Assembly: GCF_011044995.1 (NCBI RefSeq)
Contig: NZ_JAAKZW010000033.1
Span: 1 to 46,542, forward strand
DNA from: Streptomyces mesophilus
Lineage (GTDB): Bacteria > Actinomycetota > Actinomycetes > Streptomycetales > Streptomycetaceae
DNA: 46,542 bases
Direction: 5' to 3'
Shown here: positions 34,557-42,378 of the stretch, in pieces
How positions within the stretch are numbered: position 1 is the stretch's first letter
How the letters are laid out: every line of letters starts with the position of its first letter
The notes under the pieces: generated by a model
The model's input: only the letters and a program-made list of their open reading frames with translations
Databases searched by the model: none
What the model was told of the DNA's origin: nothing
Program-made: the position numbers and the translations under genes

Positions 34557-37162
34557 GCGTGGTCTCCTTCGCTGTTGCTGCCCGGCGTGCGGCTTTCGCC
34601 GGTGGTGCCCGGTGTGAAGTCGGGTGTGCTCTCGGACCTGCGGCCTGCGGAGCGGCCCCCTCCTCCTCTGGTCCAGCCCTCGCGGTAGGCGGTCATCCGG
34701 TCCCTCACCTGCTCCGGGGTGCGTTCGTCGGTGCTCTGCGCCTGGGCGGGTGGTTCGGGTGCCTCGGCGGCGGGTTCCTCGCGCAGCTGGGGCGCGAGGC
34801 TCGCCTGGCGCACCCGGCGCGGAAGGTCGGCCGTGGTGTCGCCGTTCGGCGACGGTTCGGCCGGTACGGTCTCGCGCTGCGGCGTCCGCTCCTCGCCGTT
34901 GCGCGTGTGCAGCCGCAGGGTGGTCACTCCGCGCGGGGCGGGTGCCTCGGGCATGGCCGCGAGGGCGGGCCGCGGGCCGGGCATCGGTCCGGCCGCACCG
35001 ACCTCGCGCAGGGGTCCGGCGCCCGGCACGCGTGCGTGCTCGGCGGCGGGTTCGATCTCTTCGGATACGGGTCGTTTGCCGCCCTTGGGCAGGGAGTCCT
35101 GCAGCAGCGCGGTGGGCAGCAGGATGACGGCGGTGGTGCCTCCGTACGGCGAGGTCCGCAGATGCACCTTGATGCCGTGGCGGGCCGCGAGGCGGCTCAC
35201 CACGAACAGGCCGAGCCGGTCGCTGTCGAACAGGTCGAGTGCTTCGGACTGTTCGATCCTGCGGTTGGCCTCGGCGAGGCGCTCCTTGCCCATGCCGAGT
35301 CCGCGGTCCTCGACTTCGAGCGCGTAGCCGTTGCCGACGGGCTCGCCGTTGACCCGCACCTTGGTGTGCGGGGGGCTGAACGAGGCGGCGTTCTCGACGA
35401 GTTCGGCGAGCAGATGGGTGAGGTCGGCGACCGCGGCGCCGACGACGGCGCTCTCGGGCAGCTGCCGCACCTCGACGCGCGCGTAGTCCTCGACTTCGGA
35501 CACCGCGGCCCGTACGACGTTGGTGAGCGAGACCGGCATGCGCCAGGCACGCCCGGGGGCGGCTCCGGAGAGGATGATCAGGCTCTCCGCGTGGCGCCGC
35601 ATGCGGGTGGTGAGGTGGTCGAGCCGGAACAGGTCGCTCAGCTCGTTGGGGTCCTCGGCCCGTCGTTCCATGGAGTCGAGCAGGTTGAGCTGGCGGTGGA
35701 CCAGGACCTGGCTGCGGCGGGCGAGGTTCACGAAGACGCCCGAGATGCCGCTGGCGAGTTCGGCGCGCTCGATGGCCGCGCTGAGTGCGGCGCGGTGCAC
35801 GGTGCCGAGGGATTCGGAGACCTGTCCGATCTCGTCCTCGGCGGGCGGCCCCGGCGGTGCCTCGGCGTGGATGTCGATCTCTTCGCCGGCCCTCAACCGG
35901 CGCATGGCGCTGGGGAGTTTACGGCGGGCGATCTCCAGGGCCGTGTTGCGCAGACTGACCAGCTCGACGACCAGGGCACGGCCGATCCGTACCGAAATCA
36001 CCAACGAGGCCGATACGGCGAGGAGTCCGAGCAGCACCGCGGCGCCGGCAGGAGTAAGGATTCCTCGGGCGAACGGGTCGGCGCGGTCGGCGGCGCGCTG
36101 TCCGGCGTCGGTCTCGATCCCGCGGAGCTCGTCCTGGACCTCCGCGTGGGCCTTGTCCCAGACGCCCGCGTCGATGGCGTCGGCCGCCTTGCGGCCGGGG
36201 GCCGCGGCCAGGACCTTGTCCTCGACCGCGAGCACGTCCGCGTAGGCGCTGCTCTTCTCCAGCTCGCGCCAGGCGGAACGTTCCTCGCCGCGCAGATCCT
36301 GGACGGTGGACCCGAGGAGGGTACGGCGCGTCTCGACGGAGCCGATGAAGCTCTGCAGACGCCCGCCTTCGAGGGTCTTGGCCAGTTGGGCGGTGGAGAG
36401 CAGCGCGTCTTCGCGGGCGAGCATCTCGCCGGCCCGGGAGAACTCGAGGACCACGCGTGCGTCGGATCCGACTTCGGCATCCTGGACGCCGGTCAGCGCA
36501 CCGCCGACGGTGAACGCCTTCCCGATGGTCTCCGTGTACGTGTCGTACGCCTCGTCCCAACCCGTGCGCCGGTCAAGGATGTTGGTGCGCAGACCGGCGA
36601 GCTCGTCCGCGCCGTCCACGAAGACGCCGAGCCGCTCGGCGACGCCCGAGGGGAAGTCCGCGCCGTCGGCGACGGTGTGGTCCTTGCCGAGGCGGAGCTT
36701 GTCCAGCGCCTTGTCCGTCTGCTCGGCCTGACTGCGGAGTTCGTCCGCCCGCGAGGTGTCCGGGCGGGCCGCGTAGGCGACGGCGGCGGCGCGCTCGTCC
36801 TGGAGCTCGGCGACGGCGGCGGCCACGGGGGTACGGACCTGCTCGTCGACGCGCTGCAGCTGGCTGAGCCGGCTGACGTCCTGGGCCGTGGTCACGGTGG
36901 CGTACGCCCACAGGGCGATCAGCGAGACGACCGGGACCATGAGGAGGCAGACGATCTTCGCTCTGACCCGCCGTGGTCGCAGCTGCCAGATGGGGCCGCG
37001 CTCGGGCGGCTCGGGTATGTCGGCCTGTGCCGTGGGGCCTTGGTCAGGCTGTTCGTCGGCGGGCGGTCCCGCGTGGGCGCGGCGGCCGCGCGCCGGGGGC
37101 GCGGTCGTCCCGTCGGTGCCGGTACGGGCCGGGGAGCCTGGGGTGTTGCGGGATGTACGCAT
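34553..37162 (-). CDS. cvnA: Conservon sensor histidine kinase CvnA (nitrate-sensor-like)
   Basis: An 869-aa membrane sensor. The first 60 residues are cytosolic and Pro-rich. TM1 is about 70-90. An extracytoplasmic helical domain resembling the nitrate- and nitrite-sensing type (about 95-360) follows, then TM2 (about 365-390) and a HAMP linker. The HATPase domain is about 510-710, with N-box ELVENAASFSPP near 587. A long disordered Pro/Glu-rich tail completes it. No canonical phosphoacceptor H-box is evident, as in other CvnA proteins. GAGGAGG just upstream fixes the ATG at 37162. Confidence 0.93.
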   Translation of the reverse strand: MRTSRNTPGSPARTGTDGTTAPPARGRRAHAGPPADEQPDQGPTAQADIPEPPERGPIWQLRPRRVRAKIVCLLMVPVVSLIALWAYATVTTAQDVSRLSQLQRVDEQVRTPVAAAVAELQDERAAAVAYAARPDTSRADELRSQAEQTDKALDKLRLGKDHTVADGADFPSGVAERLGVFVDGADELAGLRTNILDRRTGWDEAYDTYTETIGKAFTVGGALTGVQDAEVGSDARVVLEFSRAGEMLAREDALLSTAQLAKTLEGGRLQSFIGSVETRRTLLGSTVQDLRGEERSAWRELEKSSAYADVLAVEDKVLAAAPGRKAADAIDAGVWDKAHAEVQDELRGIETDAGQRAADRADPFARGILTPAGAAVLLGLLAVSASLVISVRIGRALVVELVSLRNTALEIARRKLPSAMRRLRAGEEIDIHAEAPPGPPAEDEIGQVSESLGTVHRAALSAAIERAELASGISGVFVNLARRSQVLVHRQLNLLDSMERRAEDPNELSDLFRLDHLTTRMRRHAESLIILSGAAPGRAWRMPVSLTNVVRAAVSEVEDYARVEVRQLPESAVVGAAVADLTHLLAELVENAASFSPPHTKVRVNGEPVGNGYALEVEDRGLGMGKERLAEANRRIEQSEALDLFDSDRLGLFVVSRLAARHGIKVHLRTSPYGGTTAVILLPTALLQDSLPKGGKRPVSEEIEPAAEHARVPGAGPLREVGAAGPMPGPRPALAAMPEAPAPRGVTTLRLHTRNGEERTPQRETVPAEPSPNGDTTADLPRRVRQASLAPQLREEPAAEAPEPPAQAQSTDERTPEQVRDRMTAYREGWTRGGGGRSAGRRSESTPDFTPGTTGESRTPGSNSEGDHA

Positions 37163-37232
37163 GGCCTCCTCGCTCTGGATCAGGGGCGGTGCGGTGCAGC
37201 CGGGCCGGTCGGCGGGCGACCCGGCCGCACCG

Positions 37233-38006
37233 CTAGGGAAGGGCGCTCTCCAGCGGCCGCTGGGCCGAGGCGGAGGCCTCGCGCTCGGTGGCGGTCGGGG
37301 AGAGCGCGACAAAGGCTGAGGTGAGGAACAGATAGGAGCCGAGGCCAACGGCCAGGGGGAAGATGAACTGCATGGTCGTGGCCCCGGACAGTTCGGCGGT
37401 TCCGGGCGTGACGTCGACGCTGACGGCCATCATGCCGGTGTAGTGCATGCTCGTGACCGCGGCTCCCATCACCAGGGAGGCGACGGCCACGGCGACGGGC
37501 GCCTTGATGTTGAGCGCCGCCCACAGGGCGGCCGTCGCGGCGGCCACCGCGATGAGGACGGAGAGGCCGACCATGGCGGGGTCGTAGTGCACCTCGCCGT
37601 GCAGCCGGAGTGCGGCCATGCCGAGGTAGTGCATGCTCGCCACCCCGACTCCCGTGGTCAGGCCGCCGAGGAAGAGCGCTCGGCCCTTGTTCTTGCTGTA
37701 GCCGACGGCGAAGACACCCACCCCGACGACGGCCATGGCGACGACGAGGCTGACGACGGTCAGCGGCACGTTGTAGCGGATCTCCGTGCCGGTGACGCTG
37801 AAGCCGAACATCGCCACGAAGTGCATCGTCCAGATGCCGGTGCCGATCGCGGAGGCGCCGGTGATGAGCCAGTTGCGCCGCGACCTTCCGGTGGCCGTGA
37901 GGGCGCGCACGGTGCAGCGCAGTCCGAGTGCGGCGCCGATGCAGGCCATCACATACGACAGTGCGGGTGTAAGCCAGCCGAAGGCGGCGTGGTCCAGGTG
38001 TCCCAT
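37233..38006 (-). CDS. MHYT-domain integral membrane sensor
   Basis: A 257-aa protein of about seven membrane helices with three MHYT-type motifs, TMHFVAM, SMHYLGM and SMHYTGM, in consecutive helices. MHYT domains are proposed to bind metal (copper) and sense oxygen, CO or NO. It has no kinase or GGDEF output domain, so it likely works with another protein. It lies 70 bp upstream of the conservon on the same strand, which suggests that it feeds the CvnA complex (inference). Confidence 0.93.
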   Translation of the reverse strand: MGHLDHAAFGWLTPALSYVMACIGAALGLRCTVRALTATGRSRRNWLITGASAIGTGIWTMHFVAMFGFSVTGTEIRYNVPLTVVSLVVAMAVVGVGVFAVGYSKNKGRALFLGGLTTGVGVASMHYLGMAALRLHGEVHYDPAMVGLSVLIAVAAATAALWAALNIKAPVAVAVASLVMGAAVTSMHYTGMMAVSVDVTPGTAELSGATTMQFIFPLAVGLGSYLFLTSAFVALSPTATEREASASAQRPLESALP

Positions 38007-38200
38007 GCCTCCGGGACGCTAGTCGTGGAGGAGGCGTGAAGAGGGGGCGCACTTCGAAAGGTGGCTGAATATGACAGAGAGATGTGCAAGAACGATCGTG
38101 ACGCGCTCGAACATGCGCACCGCACGGACGTACGGAAGCTGAATCCGTTCCGTGCGGAAGTTCGAGCGGTTCGGGCCATCCCGCCCCCGGGTGAGGGATC

Positions 38201-38809
38201 ATGGACCGTATGAGCAACGAGCCCAGGGACGTACAGGAGTTCTTCGCCGCCCGCGCGGCCGACTGGGACTCCCGCTTTCCCGACGACGGTCCCGCGTACG
38301 CACAAGGGGTCGCCGCGATCGGGCTGCGGCACGGGGACAAGGTCCTCGACGCGGGCTGCGGCACCGGACGAGCCCTTCCCGTACTGCGCGCGGCGGTCGG
38401 GCCCGAGGGCACCGTGCTCGGCGCCGACCTGACCCCCGCCATGCTGCGGGAGGCGCTGCGGGCCGGACGGGACGCGGACGGCGGGCTGCTGCTCGCCGAT
38501 GTCGCACGGCTTCCGCTGCGCGACGGCGCACTGGACGCGGTGTTCGGCGCGGGCCTGATCTCGCATCTGCCCGAACCTGCCGTGAATCTGCGCGAGTTGG
38601 CCCGGGTGGTACGTCCCGGTGGCCGCCTCGCGCTCTTCCACCCCATCGGCCGCAGGGCCCTCGCCGCACGTCACGGCCGCCAGGTCACCCCCGACGACCT
38701 GCGGGCCGAGCCCAACCTGCGGCCGCTGCTCGCCGGTTCGGGTTGGCGGATGATCTCGTACGTGGACGAGGACGTACAGTTTCTCGCTCTGGCCGTACGA
38801 GAGGTCTGA
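38201..38809 (+). CDS. Class I SAM-dependent methyltransferase
   Basis: A 202-aa soluble enzyme. SAM-binding motif I is VLDAGCGTGRALPVL (residues 50-64). LGADLTPAML, LLADVARLPLRDGALDAVFG and ELARVVRPGGRLALF are the later family motifs. The substrate is unknown. The alternative start ATG at 38210 is 9 nt downstream; the first is chosen because GAGGG precedes it, although the spacing is short. It diverges from the MHYT gene. Confidence 0.92.
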   Translation: MDRMSNEPRDVQEFFAARAADWDSRFPDDGPAYAQGVAAIGLRHGDKVLDAGCGTGRALPVLRAAVGPEGTVLGADLTPAMLREALRAGRDADGGLLLADVARLPLRDGALDAVFGAGLISHLPEPAVNLRELARVVRPGGRLALFHPIGRRALAARHGRQVTPDDLRAEPNLRPLLAGSGWRMISYVDEDVQFLALAVREV

Positions 38810-38901
38810 GCAACTGCTTCTGGATACGGCACACTTGGAAGATCGGCCCGCGGAACCGACCTGAAGCGGGGCCGAGCCGTACAGGGGGAAGGTGATCGCT
38901 G

Positions 38902-39246
38902 ATGTCGGAGCGTCATCCGGTGCTGCGCAGAATCGGCAGGCTGTTCCAGCCGGACGGCCGTGAGCCGGGCGAGACGGAGCCGCCGTCCACCACGGGCGTG
39001 CCGCGGCAGGCGGCCGGCTCGGAACACCGGACGCACAACATCTTCGAGGCGGCGGCCGCCTATGTGACCGCGTCCATCGACGACGACCAGGAACAGCAGG
39101 ACGAAGCGGCCGGCTGGGTCCAGCCCGAGGCTCTGTATTTCGGCATCAACGAGCTCGCCTGCCGCGCCGTGATCGCACTGGCCCGCGAGCGCGACGAGTC
39201 GCCCCGCGACGTGGCCCGTACCCTGCTCGGTCTGCCGGCCGTCTGA
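38902..39246 (+). CDS. Small conserved hypothetical protein, 114 aa
   Basis: I do not recognise a named family. The N-terminal 45 residues look disordered and charged. Residues 46-114 form a helical domain (HNIFEAAAAYVTASIDDD and ALYFGINELACRAVIALARE). No membrane segment is visible. A GGGGGAAGG ribosome site precedes the ATG. It follows the methyltransferase after 92 nt and may be in its transcript. Confidence 0.75.
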   Translation: MSERHPVLRRIGRLFQPDGREPGETEPPSTTGVPRQAAGSEHRTHNIFEAAAAYVTASIDDDQEQQDEAAGWVQPEALYFGINELACRAVIALARERDESPRDVARTLLGLPAV

Positions 39247-39275
39247 CCTGCCCGCTCCCTCCACGTCGGCGCGTC

Positions 39276-39319
39276 CGCGCACGTCCGGGCGGTTCAACGC
39301 GCACGTCCGTGCGGTTCAA
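39276..39319. repeat. Two tandem copies of a 22-bp unit
   Basis: Cgcgcacgtccgggcggttc plus aa (39276-39297) is followed directly by a copy with one change (39298-39319). It sits upstream of the palindrome at 39339-39353, in the control region of the acidic protein gene. Confidence 0.75.
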
Positions 39320-39338
39320 GGTCGCCCAGACCTCGACT

Positions 39339-39353
39339 AGTCGGTTACCGACT
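39339..39353. promoter_or_regulatory. Operator-like 15-bp palindrome (agtcggt-t-accgact)
   Basis: Perfect 7-bp arms with a 1-nt centre, 45 bp before the ATG of the acidic repeat protein. The size fits a TetR- or LacI-type dimer site. The binding protein is unknown. Confidence 0.5.
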
Positions 39354-39398
39354 GGTTAGGGTGCGCCGACGAAGTTTGCGAAAGGGGAGGGCACTGCC

Positions 39399-40670
39399 AT
39401 GGCCGGGAGCGACGCGGACGTCGCCGTCGACGACGACGCGCTGTATGTGCTGACCGCGGTGCTGCTGACACCCGCGAAGTTCCCGAGCGTGCTCGGTGAC
39501 GACTACCCGGAGGCCTGTGCGGCGCTGGGCCTTGTGCCGATCGTCGACGGGTACGGCCTCGTGCTCGGACAGGACTCGACGGGTGCCCGCTGGACCGTGG
39601 TGACCGACGATGTGTCCCTGGTGGCGGTCGCCATCGCCTCCTGGGACTGCGGCATGGAGTACGAACTGTCGCCGGACGACAGCACGGTGGTCAGCGCGCT
39701 GCCCGGCTGGCCGCTCGCGGTGGCCGTGGCGGCGCCCGGCATCCCCGCGCCGCACGACCCGGAGCCCGACCCCGACGATCCGTACGGCCTGGTCCTCTCG
39801 CCGCCGGACACCACCACCTGGGGGCCGGCTCAACGGCGGCTCGGCGCGGATGAGATCGCGCTGCAGTGGGCGAGATGGCGGGCGCAGATCGATGACGACG
39901 CGTTCGCGGTGGGCGGGGAGGGGACCGAGTCGGAGGTGGGTTCCGACTCGACCGCCGAGCGCGGGACTGCCGAGGGGTCGGAGAGACCGGAGGCGTCTAA
40001 GGACGTCGAAGGCAGCGGGGCGGCGGAGACCGAGGGGGCGGTGTCCGATGCCGGCGCCGACGCTGCCGCCGACACCGACGCCGACTCTGAGGGCGCTGCG
40101 GACGCCGACGGGACGGATGCCCCGAACGACCGGGCCGACAGCACAAACGATTCCGCGGACGACGCGGAGACCACTGAAGAGACCGCTGCTTCGGACACCG
40201 CGGACAGCCAGGCCGCCGACGACAACGCGGCTCCGGACGCGGCTGACACGGCTGACACGCCGGACCGAGCCAACGCACCCGAGGGCACCACCGGCCGGCC
40301 CGATACGGCCCCCGAGGGCACCGCCGACCAGCCCGGCACGGCCCCCGAGGGCACCGCCGACCAGCCCGATCCCGCCGAACCCGGACCTGAGACCGCCGCC
40401 GCCGGCAGTGCCATCCGCCGTGTCCTCGCCGAGGTGCGTGCCTACATCGACACTCCCCCGCCGCTCGGCCGTGTGCGCTCCGCCTTCGCCACGGGCGAGG
40501 CGCGGACCCTGCGGGCCGACGGCCCCGGCTGGTCGATGGTGGCCCGTACCGACGACATCGCCTTCGTCCTGCTCGACGAGGAGCCCGGCGAGGTGCTGCC
40601 GGTGGGCCGGGGGCCCGAACTCCCGGGGCTGCTCGAGGCCTTGGACAAGATGGCGGTACGCCCGTCCTGA
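39399..40670 (+). CDS. Acidic protein with disordered repeat-rich middle, 423 aa
   Basis: No family is recognised. Residues 1-165 form a folded domain (ALYVLTAVLLTPAKFPSVLG, VTDDVSLVAVAIASWDCGME). Residues 170-340 are a low-complexity linker very rich in Asp, Glu, Ala and Thr, containing three 11-residue APEGT repeats. Residues 340-423 form a second folded domain (RRVLAEVRAYIDTPPPLGRV and MVARTDDIAFVLLDEEPGE). It seems cytosolic. A GGGGAGGG ribosome site is clear. A bridging or scaffold role is conceivable, but nothing shows it. Confidence 0.8.
   Translation: MAGSDADVAVDDDALYVLTAVLLTPAKFPSVLGDDYPEACAALGLVPIVDGYGLVLGQDSTGARWTVVTDDVSLVAVAIASWDCGMEYELSPDDSTVVSALPGWPLAVAVAAPGIPAPHDPEPDPDDPYGLVLSPPDTTTWGPAQRRLGADEIALQWARWRAQIDDDAFAVGGEGTESEVGSDSTAERGTAEGSERPEASKDVEGSGAAETEGAVSDAGADAAADTDADSEGAADADGTDAPNDRADSTNDSADDAETTEETAASDTADSQAADDNAAPDAADTADTPDRANAPEGTTGRPDTAPEGTADQPGTAPEGTADQPDPAEPGPETAAAGSAIRRVLAEVRAYIDTPPPLGRVRSAFATGEARTLRADGPGWSMVARTDDIAFVLLDEEPGEVLPVGRGPELPGLLEALDKMAVRPS
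40275..40373 (+). repeat. Three 33-bp in-frame repeats encoding APEGT units
   Basis: The codons read APEGTTGRPDT, APEGTADQPGT and APEGTADQPDP. The second and third copies are nearly identical at the DNA level, which points to a recent expansion within the linker of the acidic protein. Confidence 0.85.
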
Positions 40671-40771
40671 GCCGCCACCTCAGCGGTCAGACGCCCCCGA
40701 GCCCCTCACACACGGCCGAGGGCGCGGACCTCGACAGCCCGCGCCCCGTATCCGTATCGAGAAAGCAGCGC

Positions 40772-40954
40772 TCAGCGCCCCAGCTCCTTGCGTGACACCC
40801 GCCGCAGCCGGCGCCGCTGTGATTCGTCGAGGGTCAGATAAGCCGCCGTCGGCACCCCGAGGATGATCAGCAGCGCTGCCCACCAGGGCAGCCAGATCAT
40901 CAGGATGATCCCGGCCGCCACACCACCCGCGGCGATTTTCGCGTTCCTGGACAT
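40772..40954 (-). CDS. Small membrane protein, 60 aa
   Basis: A 60-aa product with two hydrophobic segments (KIAAGGVAAGIILMIWLPWW and ALLIILGVPTAAYL) and a basic cytosolic tail (RRRLRRVSRKELGR). GGAGGCGAC upstream supports the ATG. The function is unknown. It lies between convergent neighbours and is followed on the same strand by nothing closer than the acidic gene's opposite-strand end. Confidence 0.72.
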   Translation of the reverse strand: MSRNAKIAAGGVAAGIILMIWLPWWAALLIILGVPTAAYLTLDESQRRRLRRVSRKELGR

Positions 40955-40970
40955 CAGTGTCGCCTCCTTC

Positions 40971-40984
40971 GCGGCTGCAGCCGC
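40971..40984. promoter_or_regulatory. Perfect 14-bp palindrome (gcggctgcagccgc)
   Basis: It lies 16 bp upstream of the small membrane protein start, next to its ribosome site. It could be an operator or an mRNA hairpin. GC-rich palindromes of this size also occur by chance. Confidence 0.3.
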
Positions 40985-41070
40985 TCTCTGCAAGGAAGAA
41001 CGGGCCCGCCGCCGCCCTGGTTCCAGTCTGGACCCTGACGCGACCCTGAGGTCCGTCCCGGAGAAGTCCC

Positions 41071-42111
41071 CTACTCGACGCGCAAGGGCTCACCGACCTC
41101 CCGCAGATGCCCCAGTGCCTGGCGGTACGAGTCGACGGCGCCGGTCTCCGCGTACGGGATGCCCAGGTCGCGGCAGTGGGCGCGCACCAGGGGCTGGGCC
41201 AGGCGCAGGTTCGGACGCGGCATGTTGGGGAACAGGTGGTGCTCGATCTGGTAATTGAGGCCGCCGAGCAGCCAGTCCGTGACGGGGCCGCCGCGGATAT
41301 TGCGCGAGGTGAGCACCTGGCGGTGCAGATGGCCCCAGCGTTCGGTGGTGCTGTCGGGCATCGGCATGCCCTTGTGGTTGGGCGCGAAGGCCAGGCCCAG
41401 GTGCAGACCGAAGAACGCCTGGTGCAGGAAGGCGAACAGGAGCGCCTTGCCGGGCGTCAGGACGGTCAGGAGCAGGGTCGCGTACGCGACGAGGTGGACG
41501 AGCAGGAGCAGACCCTCCACGGTGCGTTCGCGCGGGGACTGGCGGCGCAGGTCCTTGATGCCCTGGATCTTGAGGTTGATGCCTTCGAGCAGGCACAGCG
41601 GGAAGAACAGCCACGCCTGGTGGCGGGTGAGCCAGGCCTTGAACCCGGTGCGGCCCGCGACATGCTCGCCGGAGAAGACCAGGACGTCGGGTGCCACGTC
41701 CGGGTCCTTGTCGACATGGTTGGGATTGGCGTGGTGGCGGTTGTGCTTGTCGTTCCACCAGGCGGCGCTGGTGCCGACGAGCAGGTTGGCGTGGATCAGG
41801 CCGAGCACGCGGTTGACCTGGCGCTTGTCGGCGATCTGGGCATGACCCGCGTCGTGGCCGATGAACGAGGTGCGCGCCGAGAACAGGGCGAGGGGCAGCG
41901 CGAGCAGCAGCGTCCACCAGGAGTTGCCGACGAGCACCATGGCGGTGACCACGGAGGCGAGCGCCAGGGTGTTGACGGCGATGCTGCGGGCGTACCAGCC
42001 GGTGCGGCGCTCCAGGAGACCCTGCCCTTTGACGGTGCGCAGGAGTGGCGCGAACTCACTGCCGCGGGGTGCGGCGGCGAGGCGCTCTCGTACGGGTGCG
42101 GCGGTCGTCAT
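41071..42111 (-). CDS. Membrane fatty acid desaturase
   Basis: A di-iron enzyme of 346 aa in the membrane that introduces a double bond into acyl chains. The three histidine boxes are HDAGH (residues 89-93), HNRHH (about 122) and QIEHH (about 288). About four membrane helices carry them. The QxxHH third box and length fit an acyl-CoA or acyl-lipid front-end-type desaturase. No fused cytochrome b5 domain is present, so electrons must come from a separate reductase. It diverges from the SNF2 gene. Confidence 0.94.
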   Translation of the reverse strand: MTTAAPVRERLAAAPRGSEFAPLLRTVKGQGLLERRTGWYARSIAVNTLALASVVTAMVLVGNSWWTLLLALPLALFSARTSFIGHDAGHAQIADKRQVNRVLGLIHANLLVGTSAAWWNDKHNRHHANPNHVDKDPDVAPDVLVFSGEHVAGRTGFKAWLTRHQAWLFFPLCLLEGINLKIQGIKDLRRQSPRERTVEGLLLLVHLVAYATLLLTVLTPGKALLFAFLHQAFFGLHLGLAFAPNHKGMPMPDSTTERWGHLHRQVLTSRNIRGGPVTDWLLGGLNYQIEHHLFPNMPRPNLRLAQPLVRAHCRDLGIPYAETGAVDSYRQALGHLREVGEPLRVE

Positions 42112-42187
42112 GGGAGGTCTCCGGTCTCTTCTACGATCGGTCTGACCTGCTTAAACGTAGGTTTTGGCTACCCGTGGCGACCATGGC

Positions 42188-42217
42188 GCCACCACCCGTG
42201 TACGCAGGGGTGGTGGC
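42188..42217. promoter_or_regulatory. Hairpin-forming inverted repeat in the SNF2/desaturase intergenic region
   Basis: Perfect 10-bp arms gccaccaccc/gggtggtggc with a 10-nt loop. Together with the next hairpin it lies in the leader or promoter region of the SNF2 gene. It could be a leader structure, or an insulator between the divergent genes. Confidence 0.5.
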
Positions 42218-42227
42218 CTCCGGCGGA

Positions 42228-42251
42228 CCTGGGGCCACCACCAGCCCCAGG
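42228..42251. promoter_or_regulatory. Second hairpin-forming inverted repeat in the same gap
   Basis: Perfect 8-bp arms cctggggc/gccccagg with an 8-nt loop, about 130 bp before the SNF2 start. The loop sequence repeats part of the left arm of the previous hairpin (ccaccacc), so alternative pairing is possible. Confidence 0.5.
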
Positions 42252-42378
42252 TGGACTCAGCGTCACCTCGGGCATCGATTGTGAGGGGCGTCACGCCTCC
42301 GAGCCTCTGATACGGGCCGGGCTTCAGGTACCCTCGGCCGCTCGGTCTCTAGTCAAACTTGAGGAATCAGCCATCGCT

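Noticed and set aside
40020..40380. The repeat-rich acidic region as evidence of a separate gene or recombination site.
   Set aside because: It is a single open frame continuous with folded domains at both ends; the repeats are in frame and multiples of three.
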